A DNA stretch of 64,000 bases from Dyella psychrodurans (GTDB lineage Bacteria; Pseudomonadota; Gammaproteobacteria; Xanthomonadales; Rhodanobacteraceae). Below are positions 8,859 through 18,364 of the stretch, in pieces. Numbering within the stretch: the first letter of the stretch is position 1; each line of letters begins with the position of its first letter. The stretch covers positions 1,024,451 through 1,088,450 of the forward strand of contig NZ_QRBF01000001.1 of the NCBI RefSeq assembly GCF_003363265.1, in the 5' to 3' direction. The notes below the pieces were generated by a model. That model worked only from the letters and a program-made list of their open reading frames with translations. It made no database searches and was not told the origin of the DNA. Both the position numbers and the translations under genes were made by a program.

Positions 8859-10931
8859 TCACTCTCCCCAATGCATCGTGAGGTCGAGCACGAGACGCGA
8901 TTCGTGCCTGCCGTCGTAAGGTTGGTAATGCCAGCCCAATCCCCAGCCAAAACGCAGGCCGGCCTTCGGCTGGAAAACTTGTCCGTAGCGCGCGCTGACC
9001 ATCAGGCCCGTCGCATAGTGGCGCTCGGCGTATTGGCCTACGGAGAGATCGAGACGCTCTGTCCAGCTGCGCTCGTCGTATTGGCTTAGCACGTTCTGCA
9101 AGGTGCTGGTGAGCGCGTAGGAGCGATCTTCGGACGGATTGAAATAGGGACGATCGGTTTCGCTGTTATGCGAACCGCCGATCTCCACGCCACCGTCCCA
9201 GGTGAAATTAGCGCCGGTATGCAAACGCTGGATGACGTTCGCCAACCAGCCTTGGCGCAAATTGCCGTCGCTGAACCGGTCGCGATACACCGCCAGACGC
9301 GCCGATGTCAGTTCGCTGGCACGCCATTGCACAGCGGTGCTGAAGGTGTTGCCGGTGATGCCGTAATACTGCGCACGCAATGGCACATCGTTGCCCGCGC
9401 TGCTCCAGTCCGTCGACCATGACCAGTGATCGCTGATGGACCAGTTGAAGCCGGTTTCGACTGCGGTGCGATGCACGAAGCGGTCCGCGGACGGAAGCGC
9501 CTGCAGATAGAACTCGATGCCATGGAAGTAACCCTGCAAGCCCAGACCCGCGCGTTCGCGCGCGACGTTGCCTTCCGGCAGCGCGGCGGTGGCGTATTGG
9601 GCGAGTGTAAGTACGCGCCAGTGATCGCCGATCAACGGACTGGCCAGCGTGGCCTGCGTTTCCTGGTCGCGATCGCCAAAGTCGGGGCTGTTGCCGCGAC
9701 CATTGTCGTGAGTGAGATCGAACTGCCAGCCGGTTTCGCGATCCCAGGCTGCCTGCGCGTCCTGTACGCGGCCGCTGCGTCCGGCTTCCTGCTGTGCCTG
9801 CGCGAGGTCCGCTTGCGTCGCCGCGTAGTCGTACAGCGTACGATGCGCTTCGGCCTGATCCAGCGCCGCGTTCGCGTCGCGTTCGTCGACCGTATCGGCA
9901 ATCTTCAAGGTATCCAGCGCACGGCGCGGCCAGCCGCGAGCCAGCTCGGCCATCGCCAGATCGCGTCGGATATCGGCATTGCCCGGCGCTTCGGCACACA
10001 GCGCCGCGAGGCGCTTGTATGCATCCTCCAGCAATCCTTCGTCCTGGTGGACCGTTGCGGCATTGATATCCGCATCGACCTTTCGCTGATTCTGCGTGTT
10101 GCCGCGGACATTGCGCAGATGCAGCCAGCGCGGCTCGCTGGCTGCATCTGCGTCGATGGTTTTCAGTGCATCGCGCGTGCGGCCGGCGGCCAAATAGGCC
10201 GAGGCCAGACCGATACGCGGATCGGTTTCGCTGGGATCGTAAGGGCCCGGGTCGCGGCGAATGCTGTCTTCATACAATGCGATCGCTTCGCTTGGCCGAT
10301 GCTTCTGCATCATGGCATCGGCAACCGCCTGCTCTGCGTAGGACGGCAGTTGCACGCCTTCTTTCTTCATCGACTCGTAAAGGGCGAGCACCTCTCCAGC
10401 CCGATCGGCCTGATCGAGCACGGTGAGCATGTCCAGGCGCGCGCGCAGACGAATATCGGCAGGCGCACTGGGATCGTTGGCCAGACGCGCGATATCGGCA
10501 GCAGCCTTGTCGGCTTCCTGATAAGGGTGATGCGCGTCGGCGGGCTCGCCACGAGCCCAGCGAACTTCGTGAGCGTCATAGTCGGCGCGCACCCGCATGC
10601 GGGCGGATGGATCCGGCAGTGCCGACACCAGCTCTTCGGCACGAGCCGATGCTCCGAGTTCCGCCAGCAACTGCACGTTGAGCTGGCGCGCGTCCTGGTT
10701 GTCCGGCCAGCGCGCCAGCACATCCTGACAATGGGCGAGCGCATCCACGCGTTGTCCTGCCGCCCGCTCGGTGCGTGCCAGGGCCAGGAGGGTCGCCGGG
10801 TCGGTGGCGGCCGGGGCCGTTGCCTGCCCCCAAGCGCATTCGCTGACGCCATAGAGCGACAACAGCACGCACAGGGCCGTTTTCGCCCGATGCAGGTACG
10901 CCGTGTGCCTTGTTGTTTTTTCTATGGACAT
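8859..10931 (-). CDS. pgaA: PNAG outer-membrane export porin PgaA
   Basis: 690 residues. After a signal peptide (cleavage after about residue 35, AWGQA) comes a periplasmic superhelix of TPR units to about residue 420, then a beta-barrel of alternating strands ending in VLDLTMHWGE, the terminal-strand pattern of outer-membrane proteins. PgaA captures partly deacetylated PNAG with its TPR part and exports it through the barrel. ATG 10931 is chosen: it starts the basic signal peptide, whereas the earlier frame adds 31 residues without signal character. It is first in pgaABCD; a CRP/Clp-type site lies 140 bases upstream. Confidence 0.92.
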   Translation of the reverse strand: MSIEKTTRHTAYLHRAKTALCVLLSLYGVSECAWGQATAPAATDPATLLALARTERAAGQRVDALAHCQDVLARWPDNQDARQLNVQLLAELGASARAEELVSALPDPSARMRVRADYDAHEVRWARGEPADAHHPYQEADKAAADIARLANDPSAPADIRLRARLDMLTVLDQADRAGEVLALYESMKKEGVQLPSYAEQAVADAMMQKHRPSEAIALYEDSIRRDPGPYDPSETDPRIGLASAYLAAGRTRDALKTIDADAASEPRWLHLRNVRGNTQNQRKVDADINAATVHQDEGLLEDAYKRLAALCAEAPGNADIRRDLAMAELARGWPRRALDTLKIADTVDERDANAALDQAEAHRTLYDYAATQADLAQAQQEAGRSGRVQDAQAAWDRETGWQFDLTHDNGRGNSPDFGDRDQETQATLASPLIGDHWRVLTLAQYATAALPEGNVARERAGLGLQGYFHGIEFYLQALPSADRFVHRTAVETGFNWSISDHWSWSTDWSSAGNDVPLRAQYYGITGNTFSTAVQWRASELTSARLAVYRDRFSDGNLRQGWLANVIQRLHTGANFTWDGGVEIGGSHNSETDRPYFNPSEDRSYALTSTLQNVLSQYDERSWTERLDLSVGQYAERHYATGLMVSARYGQVFQPKAGLRFGWGLGWHYQPYDGRHESRLVLDLTMHWGE

Positions 10932-11465
10932 GCGTGGACCTGCACTACCTAATGCATTCGTTCGTCTGCGGTATTTCCCCCGCGCAGGGCATGGGTGACT
11001 CGGCCAGGGCCGTCCTTGCACCACCCGATGTCTGCGCTGTTCGCCAAAACTTACGCAAGAACCAGGCCATATGTGATGCGGATCACATTTCTTAAGGTGC
11101 CCGGCCTGGCGACCTGGCTACAGCCTCACGAAAACCTCGATTCGTGGCGCCCGCAGGTGTGCGGTGGCGCTTACCGACCATCCTTCCAACGTTCGTTTTA
11201 TCCGGCCGGGCACCGGGGAACCGGCCGAGAGTGACTAGCCATGATCGTCCGAGTGCCCGTACACGTCCTATTGCGACCAAGAGCGCACGATCGCAAAGGG
11301 TCGGCTCTGCAAATCTATCGATGGCCCACCGGGTAAGCTTTCAGAAGATTCCTATTCGCCAGACCCGCAGGGATGGCGGCGGCCGCCAGTTGGGCGCGTA
11401 GAGCGAGGGGTGCTGGACGGAGGGAACGACGCCGCTCGCGCCCGCCGTGATGAAGCGTCGACGCC
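10932..11465. other. 534-base intergenic region upstream of pgaA
   Basis: This gap between pgaA (minus) and the end of lspA (minus) holds no convincing gene; the open frames in it are short and lack family similarity. It contains the pgaA leader, the CRP/Clp-type palindrome at 11072-11087 and about 380 further bases in which I see no strong promoter or terminator. No obvious terminator follows lspA. Confidence 0.6.
11072..11087. promoter_or_regulatory. CRP/Clp-type operator upstream of pgaABCD
   Basis: TGTGATGCGGATCACA has perfectly complementary TGTGA and TCACA half-sites six bases apart, with flanking A and T extending the dyad. This is the consensus for CRP and for its xanthomonad relative Clp. 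Its centre is about 148 bases before the pgaA ATG. A weak -10-like TAAGTT (complement of 11048-11053) would put the centre near -39, close to a class II activator position. Confidence 0.75.
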
Positions 11466-11972
11466 TCAGGGCGTTTTGTCCGGCGCCGGGTGACGCAAGC
11501 CGAACAGGATCAGCAGCACGGCCCCCACGCAGATGCCGCAATCGGCCACATTGAAGGTGGGGTAATACCAATCACGGTAGTAAACCTGGATGAAGTCCGT
11601 GACCTGCGAGGCATGCAGGCGATCGACGAGGTTGCCCAGCGCGCCCCCGATCACCAGGGCCAGCGGCAGTGCCGTGCGCCATTCGCGGCGGGCCGTACGG
11701 GCCAGCCAGACCACCAGCGCAAGACTGATCGCCACCGCCAGCACCACGAAAAACCAGCGTTGCCAGCCACTGCCCTCGGCGAGAAAGCTGAAGGCAGCGC
11801 CGGTATTGAACGCCAGCGTCCAGTTGAGAAAGCCCGGAATCACCGGATGCGGCATGCCGGCGGGCTGCAGCGCGGACAGCGCCCAGATCTTGGTGAGCTG
11901 GTCGAGTGCGATCAACAGCACGGAAACCAGCAGCCAGGGCAGCGCGTTGGGTTGGGTGATCGAGCGATTCAT
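11466..11972 (-). CDS. lspA: lipoprotein signal peptidase (signal peptidase II)
   Basis: 168 residues with four membrane helices. The aspartyl protease pair is Asp117 in LVDRLH and Asp144 in FNVADCGIC, both in the conserved family blocks. It cuts the signal peptide of prolipoproteins in front of the lipidated Cys. It follows ileS by 78 bases on the same strand, the usual ileS-lspA order; the ispH gene normally found next is absent and the pga locus follows instead. Confidence 0.97.
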   Translation of the reverse strand: MNRSITQPNALPWLLVSVLLIALDQLTKIWALSALQPAGMPHPVIPGFLNWTLAFNTGAAFSFLAEGSGWQRWFFVVLAVAISLALVVWLARTARREWRTALPLALVIGGALGNLVDRLHASQVTDFIQVYYRDWYYPTFNVADCGICVGAVLLILFGLRHPAPDKTP

Positions 11973-12006
11973 GAGTACGTAGCCATGTGAGTGTTGCCGC
12001 GTCTTT

Positions 12007-12033
12007 CTCCCTCTCCCCTTCGGGGAGAGGGAG
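12007..12033. repeat. perfect GC-rich hairpin between ileS and lspA
   Basis: A 12-bp arm CTCCCTCTCCCC pairs with GGGGAGAGGGAG across a 3-base loop. There is no T run on the minus strand, so it looks like an intercistronic processing or REP-like hairpin rather than a terminator. It sits in the 78-base gap of a co-transcribed pair. Confidence 0.7.
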
Positions 12034-12050
12034 TTGCTTGAGGCAAATGG

Positions 12051-14909
12051 TCAGAACCAGCGACGATCCTCGCCCGGCCCTTCGACATTGCCGACACAGC
12101 GGCCGCAGATCTCCGGATGCGCGGGGTTGCTTCCCACATCGTCGCGACGGTGCCAGCAACGGATGCACTTGGCCGCGTCGCTCACACTGGCGGAAACGTA
12201 CACCTCGCCATCGTCGAGCGGCACCGCCAACGCTTCCGAAGGACGCGGCTGCAGCGGCTCGAAGCTCAGTTCCGACGTGATGAAGAAGAAGCGAAGCTCG
12301 TCCGCGGACGCCGCGTAACGCGCCGTGGTGGCCGGATCGGCATGCAGCACCACTTTCGCTTCCAGCGCGGCACCGATGCGTTCGGCCTTGCGCATGTCTT
12401 CGAGCACACGCGATGTGGTATCGCGGATCGCGAGCAGATCGGCCCAGTAGCGACGCTGTTCCGGCGAATCCTGCCTGTTCACGAGACCGTCGTACCAGGT
12501 TTCGAACAGCACGCTCTCGCCGCGCTCGCCCGGCATGTGCTGCCAGATTTCCTCGGCGGTGAACGACAACACCGGTGCCAGCCAGCGCACCAGCGCTTCC
12601 AGGATGCGATACATCGCACTCTGCGCGCTGCGGCGACCGAGGCTTTCGGTCGGCATGGTGTAGAGGCGATCCTTGGTGATGTCGAGATACAGCGCGCCCA
12701 TTTCGTTGGTGCAGAAGTTCTGCACGCGCTGGACGATTTCCGGGAAGTCGTAGCGTTCGTACGCGGCAATCACTGCCTGCTGCACTTCGTAGGCTTGTCC
12801 AACGGCCCACTGGTCGAGCAACAGGCTCTTTTCCACCGGCACCAGGTGCTTGGTCGGATCGAAACCATCGAGATTGCCGAGCAGGAAGCGCGCGGTGTTG
12901 CGGATGCGGCGATACGCGTCGGCCACGCGCTTCAAGATCTCGTCGGAGACAGACATCTCGTTGCGATAATCCGCCGATGCCACCCACAGACGAAGGATGT
13001 CCGCACCGAGCGTATCCATCACCTTCTGCGGCGCGACCACGTTGCCCTGCGACTTGGACATCTTGCGGCCCTGCCCGTCCACGGTGAACCCGTGCGTGAG
13101 CAGCGCCTTGTACGGCGGCTGTCCGTCGAGCATGGACGAGGTGAGCAGCGAGGAATGGAACCAGCCGCGATGCTGGTCGGAGCCTTCCAGATAAAGATCG
13201 GCGGCGAACGTGGAAACATCCACGTGCGAACCGCGCAGCACGTGCCAGTGCGTCGTGCCGGAATCGAACCACACGTCCAGCGTGTCGCGGTTCTTTTCGT
13301 ACTGCGACGCTTCTTCTGCGCTCAGGAATTCGCTCGGCTCGACGCTTTGCCACGCCTCGATGCCGTCGCGCTCGACGCGCTTGGCGACTTCTTCCAGCAA
13401 CTCCGGCGTGCGCGGATGCAGCTCGCCGGTTTCGCGATGCACGAAGAACGCCATCGGCACGCCCCACTGGCGCTGACGCGAGAGCGTCCAGTCCGGGCGA
13501 TTGGCGATCATCGCATGCAGGCGCTGCTTGCCCCACGCGGGATAGAACTTGGTGGCTTCGATGCCGTCGAGCGCGGCTTCGCGCAACGTCTTGCCACCTT
13601 CTTTCGGCACGATATCCATGCCGGCGAACCACTGCGAGGTCGCGCGATAGATGATCGGCGTCTTGTGGCGCCAGCAGTGCATGTAGCTGTGCACATACTT
13701 GTTGTGATGCAGGAGCGAGCCGGCCTGCTCCAGTGCTTCGACGATTTTCGGATTGGCCTTCCACAGAAACATGCCGCCGAACAGCGGCAGCGTGGAGGCG
13801 TAGTGACCGTCGCCCATCACCGGATTGATGAAGTCGGCATCCTTCATGCCGTGCGCCTTGCACGACAGAAAGTCCTCCACGCCGTACGCCGGCGAGGAGT
13901 GCACGATGCCGGTGCCGGTATCGAGCGTCACGTAATCGCCGAAATAGACCGGCGCCAGACGCGCGTAACCCGGATCGGCGTTGTAGAGCGGATGGCGGAA
14001 GCGCAAATCGCCCAGCGCACTGCCCGGCGCCGAAGCGATGATGTTGCCTTCCAGGCCGTAGGTTTTCAGGCACTCTTCCACGCGTTCGGTCGCGAGGATC
14101 AGCAGACCCTTCGGCGTATCGACCAGGCTGTAACTGAAATCCGGATGCAGGTTGAGCGCCTGGTTGGCGGGAATCGTCCACGGCGTGGTCGTCCAGATCA
14201 CGATCTGGCCGTTGGGCTTGGGCAACTTTTCCAGGCCGAACGCCTTCGCCACGGCAACCGGATCGTCGAACGCGAAACCGACATCGATGGCGATATCGGT
14301 CTTGTCTTCATACTCGACTTCCGCCTCCGCCAGCGCGGAACCGCAATCGAAACACCAGTTCACCGGCTTCAGGCCGCGATAGATGTAGCCCTTGCGCAGC
14401 ATCTCCGACAGCGCGCGGATTTCCGCCGCTTCGTTGAAATGATCCATCGTCAGATACGGACGATCCCAATCGCCCAGCACGCCCAGGCGCTTGAAGTCCG
14501 CCTTCTGCGCCTGGATCTGCTCATTGGCGTAAGCACGCGCCTTGCGCTGCACTTCGGCCGCCGGCAGATTTTTGCCGAACTGCTTTTCGACCTGGATCTC
14601 GATCGGCATGCCGTGGCAGTCCCAGCCCGGCACATACGGCGCATGGAAGCCCGAAAGCACTTTGGACTTGACCACGATGTCCTTGAGGATCTTGTTGACC
14701 GCGTGACCGATATGGATCGCGCCGTTCGCGTACGGCGGGCCGTCGTGCAGCACGAACATCGGGCGGCCGATCGATTTGGCCTGGATCTGGTGGTAGCGCC
14801 CCGCCTTTTCCCATTCGGCCAGCCAGCCCGGCTCGCGCTTGGGCAAATCGCCGCGCATGGGGAAGCTGGTCTGCGGCAGGTTGATGGTGCTCTTGTAGTC
14901 CTGGGTCAT
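12051..14909 (-). CDS. ileS: isoleucyl-tRNA synthetase
   Basis: 952 residues, full length for the bacterial class Ia enzyme that charges tRNA-Ile. The HIGH motif is at residues 66-69 (GAIHIGHA) and KMSKS near 617. A C-terminal zinc site of two C-x2-C pairs (CIRC and CGRC) closes the protein. The long editing insertion (CP1) is present. Downstream of ribF and upstream of lspA on the same strand, as in many proteobacteria. Confidence 0.98.
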   Translation of the reverse strand: MTQDYKSTINLPQTSFPMRGDLPKREPGWLAEWEKAGRYHQIQAKSIGRPMFVLHDGPPYANGAIHIGHAVNKILKDIVVKSKVLSGFHAPYVPGWDCHGMPIEIQVEKQFGKNLPAAEVQRKARAYANEQIQAQKADFKRLGVLGDWDRPYLTMDHFNEAAEIRALSEMLRKGYIYRGLKPVNWCFDCGSALAEAEVEYEDKTDIAIDVGFAFDDPVAVAKAFGLEKLPKPNGQIVIWTTTPWTIPANQALNLHPDFSYSLVDTPKGLLILATERVEECLKTYGLEGNIIASAPGSALGDLRFRHPLYNADPGYARLAPVYFGDYVTLDTGTGIVHSSPAYGVEDFLSCKAHGMKDADFINPVMGDGHYASTLPLFGGMFLWKANPKIVEALEQAGSLLHHNKYVHSYMHCWRHKTPIIYRATSQWFAGMDIVPKEGGKTLREAALDGIEATKFYPAWGKQRLHAMIANRPDWTLSRQRQWGVPMAFFVHRETGELHPRTPELLEEVAKRVERDGIEAWQSVEPSEFLSAEEASQYEKNRDTLDVWFDSGTTHWHVLRGSHVDVSTFAADLYLEGSDQHRGWFHSSLLTSSMLDGQPPYKALLTHGFTVDGQGRKMSKSQGNVVAPQKVMDTLGADILRLWVASADYRNEMSVSDEILKRVADAYRRIRNTARFLLGNLDGFDPTKHLVPVEKSLLLDQWAVGQAYEVQQAVIAAYERYDFPEIVQRVQNFCTNEMGALYLDITKDRLYTMPTESLGRRSAQSAMYRILEALVRWLAPVLSFTAEEIWQHMPGERGESVLFETWYDGLVNRQDSPEQRRYWADLLAIRDTTSRVLEDMRKAERIGAALEAKVVLHADPATTARYAASADELRFFFITSELSFEPLQPRPSEALAVPLDDGEVYVSASVSDAAKCIRCWHRRDDVGSNPAHPEICGRCVGNVEGPGEDRRWF

Positions 14910-14932
14910 CGCTCGGGTGCCGTCTCAAGGGA

Positions 14933-14951
14933 TGCCGTCACCATGACGGCA
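14933..14951 (-). promoter_or_regulatory. hairpin in the ileS leader
   Basis: TGCCGTCA and TGACGGCA form a perfect 8-bp hairpin with a 3-base loop, 24 bases before the ileS start. GGTGCCGT (14917-14924) can instead pair with ACGGCACC (14946-14953), so two exclusive folds are possible. No aminoacylation signal (T-box) is recognisable. Confidence 0.4.
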
Positions 14952-15141
14952 CCGCCGGTCTTTCATCCCGCTTCGTTACCCTAGCTACCCAAGGAACCGA
15001 AGCGTCGTACGTTTGCTCGCCGCGCGCGGCGGCAAGCGCTCGCGCTTCGGCGAGTGCTTCAAATAATAATGATCGCCACGGCCGCGTTGGGCGACGTGGT
15101 GCGGAGCGCTGGCATGGTGTGGGGGCTCATGTCGGGGGCTT

Positions 15142-16092
15142 TCACGCGTTGATCAGTGCCGGGTTCATGCCCAGGATCTCCCGGGCAGAACGTGCATCAT
15201 GATCCATTTGTACCTTTAATGGGTCCAGTCCGTCGAATTTCATCTCGTCGCGGAGCTTGGCCACGAACTCCACGGCCATGCGCTGGCCGTAGAGATCACC
15301 TTCGAAATCGAACAGATGCACTTCCAGCAGCGGCTCGGCGACCTCGTTGACGGTGGGCCGGGTGCCCAGGCTGGCCACGCCCGGCCAGCTGCATTCGCCC
15401 TCGCCCAGGCCGACCCGCACCGCAAAAATGCCGTGCACCGGCGTGGTCCGGTCGCGCAGATGGATGTTCGCCGTGGGAAACCCCAGCGTGCGGCCTAGCT
15501 GGTTGCCGTATTCCACCTTGCCTTCGATCACGAACGGACGGCCTAGCAAGGGCGCGGCAGCGCCGAAATTGCCGGCCGCCAGCAAGGCCCGCACCCGGCT
15601 CGCGGAAACGCGCTCGCCATCGAGCTGCACCGCGGGCATGGTGTGCGCCGTAAACCCGCGCGCCGCTCCGACCCTTTCGAGCATCGCGACATCGCCCGCG
15701 CGCTTGTGGCCGAAGCGAAAATCCGCGCCGACCCAGACTTCGCGCGCACCCAGGCGATCGATCAGAACACGCTGGATGAAATCCTCCGCCGACATGGCGG
15801 TCAGCGACTGGTTGAAGCGCAACAGCACGGTGTGCTCCATGCCGGCCGCTGCGAAGCCGCGCAGCTTCTCGCGCACGCTGGAGAGGCGCGGCACCGGCTC
15901 TTTCGAAAAGTAAGCGCGCGGCAATGGCTCGAAGCTGACGACGATCGGCATGCAGCCGAGCGCCTGCGCGCGTTCGCGCACCTGGCTCAGCAAAGCTTGG
16001 TGACCGCGGTGCAGACCATCGAAGGCGCCGACCGCAATCACGCTGCCATCGGGAGCCACGCACGGCCCCGCGACGTCCCGGGACAGTTTCAT
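15142..16092 (-). CDS. ribF: bifunctional riboflavin kinase/FMN adenylyltransferase
   Basis: 316 residues. The N-terminal FAD synthetase domain has GAFDGLHRGHQAL (nucleotidyltransferase HxGH) and the second half is the flavokinase domain with TLGFPTANI. It turns riboflavin into FMN and FAD. Start: of two adjacent ATG codons, 16092 has GGGGG at a usable distance; 16095 is three bases earlier. It begins 19 bases after the murJ stop and lies in the murJ-ribF-ileS-lspA run. Confidence 0.96.
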   Translation of the reverse strand: MKLSRDVAGPCVAPDGSVIAVGAFDGLHRGHQALLSQVRERAQALGCMPIVVSFEPLPRAYFSKEPVPRLSSVREKLRGFAAAGMEHTVLLRFNQSLTAMSAEDFIQRVLIDRLGAREVWVGADFRFGHKRAGDVAMLERVGAARGFTAHTMPAVQLDGERVSASRVRALLAAGNFGAAAPLLGRPFVIEGKVEYGNQLGRTLGFPTANIHLRDRTTPVHGIFAVRVGLGEGECSWPGVASLGTRPTVNEVAEPLLEVHLFDFEGDLYGQRMAVEFVAKLRDEMKFDGLDPLKVQMDHDARSAREILGMNPALINA

Positions 16093-16111
16093 CATTCCCC
16101 CAGTATAACGG

Positions 16112-17719
16112 TCATGCGTGGTGCAATTCGCGTAGACGGAAACCTGTCGCGAAAAGTACGGCGACATAGGTCCCGCCGCCAGCGCATACCAGAAGCGCCA
16201 GACGCCAGATGCGTCCCATCACCTGCATCTGCGTCCAGTCCGGCCAATACCAGCGGCCGAGAAGCAGAACGATCGTCATCGCCACACAAGCCAGCGCCAA
16301 TCGCGTGAGGTGGCGTCCCCAGCCCGGTTGTTGCTGGTAAATGTCCGCCTGCCGCAGCCAACGCCACAGCAACAGCAGGTTGATGTAGCTTGCCACCGCG
16401 CTCGCCATGCCCAATGCCAGGTGCAACCCGGGCACCTTGGAAAGACCTTCGAGCAACGGCCCGGCCTTCAGTGAGTCGGGCGCCCACATGGCATACAGCA
16501 TCAACAGGAAAACGCCATTGAGCAGCATGTTGGTAATCAGTGCGGCCACGCCGGCGCGAACAGGGGTGCGCGTATCTTTGCGCGCGTAGAACGCAGGCAG
16601 CAGAACTTTTACCTGCGCATACGCCGGCACGCCGAAACTCAACGCCGTCACCGACAGCGTCGCCATGCGCGTATCGAACGGACGGAACTCGCCATTCTGG
16701 AAAAGCGTGGCAACCAACGGCTCGGCGAGCAGCATCAAGCCGAACATCGCCGGCACCGCGATCAGCAAGGTCGTGCGCAGACCCCAATCCAATGCCTTGG
16801 AAAATCCTTCGTGATCCGTAGCAACATGATGCCGCGACAACGAAGGCAGGATCACCGTGCCCAGTGCGACACCGAACACGCCCAGCGGCAATTCCAGGAA
16901 GCGATCCGCCTGCGAAAGCCAGGTCTGCGAACCGGAAATGAGCAACGACGCGATCACCGTGTCGAACAGCAGATTGATCTGCGACACCGACGAACCGAAC
17001 AGCGTCGGCACCATCTGGCGCATGATCCGGCGCACCTCCGGATGGCTCCAGCCCCAGCGCGGCCACACCAGCAGATCGAGTTTGCGCAGCGTCGGCAGCT
17101 GAAAAAGCACCTGGAAAATGCCTGCCGCGAACACCGCCCAACCCAACGCCAGAATCGGCGTCTGCAATCGCCGCGACAGCCACCACGCGCCGGCGATCAT
17201 GCACAGATTGAGAATCACCGGCGTCAGCGCCGGCAATCCGAATCGATGAAAACTGTTGAGTGCGCCGCCCGACAGTGCGGTCAACGACACGAACAACAAG
17301 AACGGAAACGTGAGGCGCAGCAGTTCGACCGTAAGGGTGAACTTGTGCGGCTCATCCACGGCACCCGGCGAGAAAACGGTTGCGACTTGCGGTGCGAACA
17401 ACACGCAGATCGCGGTGAAGATCAACAGTACGCCGCCCAGCGTGCCGGAGACGCGCGACATCAGCTCCTTCAGGTCATCGTGATGGCGCGTCTCCTTCAC
17501 CTCGGTAAAAACAGGCACGAAGGCGGTGGAAAACGAACCCTCCGCGAACATGCGGCGCATGAAATTGGGAATGCGAAACGCCACCCAGAATGCATCGGTG
17601 GCCACATTGGCGCCGAAGACGTGGCTGATCGAGATATCCCGCAACAGCCCGAGCACGCGCGAAATCATGGTCATGCTGCTGAACGAAAGCAGCCCGCGTA
17701 ACATGCTGGGAGACTTCAT
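16112..17719 (-). CDS. murJ: lipid II flippase MurJ
   Basis: 535 residues with about fourteen membrane helices, the size and hydrophobic pattern of MurJ/MviN in the MOP exporter superfamily. Family landmarks include RVLGLLRD near the N-terminus and the charged pattern of the first helices (RIPNFMRRMFAEGSFS). It moves lipid II across the inner membrane for peptidoglycan assembly. First gene of the minus-strand cluster, diverging from rpsT. Confidence 0.96.
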   Translation of the reverse strand: MKSPSMLRGLLSFSSMTMISRVLGLLRDISISHVFGANVATDAFWVAFRIPNFMRRMFAEGSFSTAFVPVFTEVKETRHHDDLKELMSRVSGTLGGVLLIFTAICVLFAPQVATVFSPGAVDEPHKFTLTVELLRLTFPFLLFVSLTALSGGALNSFHRFGLPALTPVILNLCMIAGAWWLSRRLQTPILALGWAVFAAGIFQVLFQLPTLRKLDLLVWPRWGWSHPEVRRIMRQMVPTLFGSSVSQINLLFDTVIASLLISGSQTWLSQADRFLELPLGVFGVALGTVILPSLSRHHVATDHEGFSKALDWGLRTTLLIAVPAMFGLMLLAEPLVATLFQNGEFRPFDTRMATLSVTALSFGVPAYAQVKVLLPAFYARKDTRTPVRAGVAALITNMLLNGVFLLMLYAMWAPDSLKAGPLLEGLSKVPGLHLALGMASAVASYINLLLLWRWLRQADIYQQQPGWGRHLTRLALACVAMTIVLLLGRWYWPDWTQMQVMGRIWRLALLVCAGGGTYVAVLFATGFRLRELHHA

Positions 17720-18025
17720 GCCCCTGCTGAAACCCTTGGAAACAGCGCGTAGTTTGGCAGCTTTTCGCTTTTCTCCCTCCTCCTTGGGAGGATAAAGCCG
17801 GGGTGAGAGGCCAACCTCGCCTCAACGCCCCATTTAGAGCCGCTTCGTTGCAGATAAAGGCTAGAATGGTCACTCATCCGCCCCTTCGGGCCGCCTTCTC
17901 CCCAAAGGGGCGAAGGAAATCGGAGTTCCCGCGGGACGCGCTGGTTAAGCGCTTGACCTATCGGCAAATTGACGTCATAATTGCCGCCTTTTTCCAACCC
18001 AAGTAATTCATTCCGGAGTTCTACC
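17720..18025. other. 306-base murJ/rpsT divergent region
   Basis: No gene is visible. It holds the leaders of murJ (minus) and rpsT (plus), the rpsT promoter at 17953-17981 and a hairpin at 17894-17916 (CCTTC-T-CCCC pairing with GGGG-C-GAAGG, one mismatch) resembling the C/G-rich hairpin before lspA. Confidence 0.6.
17953..17981 (+). promoter_or_regulatory. sigma-70 promoter of rpsT
   Basis: TTGACC (17953-17958) and CATAAT (17976-17981) with a 17-base spacer; each box matches consensus at five of six positions. Transcription would start about 36 bases before the TTG start codon. Confidence 0.75.
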
Positions 18026-18289
18026 TTGGCTAACATCAAGTCCGCGAAGAAGCGTGCGCGCCAGTCCGAGCAGCGCCGCCTGCGCAACGTCAGCGCCCGT
18101 TCCATGGTGCGCAGTGCCCTCCGCAAGGTCGTCAAGGCCATCGAGGCCAAGGACAAGGCTGCCGCTGTGGCCGCTTTCGACATCGCTCAGCCGGTGATGG
18201 ATCGCTACGCCGCCCGCGGCCTGATCCACAAGAACAAGGCTGCCCGTCACAAGAGCCGCCTGAACGCCAAGATCCGCGAGCTCGCTTAA
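18026..18289 (+). CDS. rpsT: 30S ribosomal protein S20
   Basis: 87 residues, the normal length of S20, beginning [12 protein letters not shown] after the start residue and rich in Lys, Arg and Ala. The start is TTG at 18026 with CCGGAG at 18013-18018 seven bases away. A rare start codon is a known feature of rpsT in E. coli, where S20 limits its own translation, so the TTG here is probably functional. A strong terminator follows. Confidence 0.97.
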   Translation: MANIKSAKKRARQSEQRRLRNVSARSMVRSALRKVVKAIEAKDKAAAVAAFDIAQPVMDRYAARGLIHKNKAARHKSRLNAKIRELA

Positions 18290-18312
18290 GCGTCTCGCCA
18301 TATCGGGTTGGC

Positions 18313-18343
18313 AAAAAAGCCGGCGGAGACGCCGGCTTTTTTT
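18313..18343. terminator. bidirectional terminator between rpsT and cutC
   Basis: GCCGGCG/CGCCGGC stem (7 bp) with loop GAGA, A run before and T run after, serving rpsT on plus and cutC on minus. Confidence 0.9.
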
Positions 18344-18364
18344 GTTTGCCATCTCCCCTCCCAC

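Noticed and set aside
11281-11340. Resemblance to a c-di-GMP-I riboswitch (CGCAAAG, GATGGC, CCGGGT in order)
   Set aside because: Only scattered words match, the tetraloop hairpin and receptor are not evident, and no plus-strand gene follows. A covariance search with the GEMM models would settle it.
12117-14984. 955-codon open frame on the plus strand opposite ileS
   Set aside because: It is the antisense of a full-length, motif-complete ileS; long antisense frames are expected in high-GC genes, and the translation is Arg/His-rich without domains.
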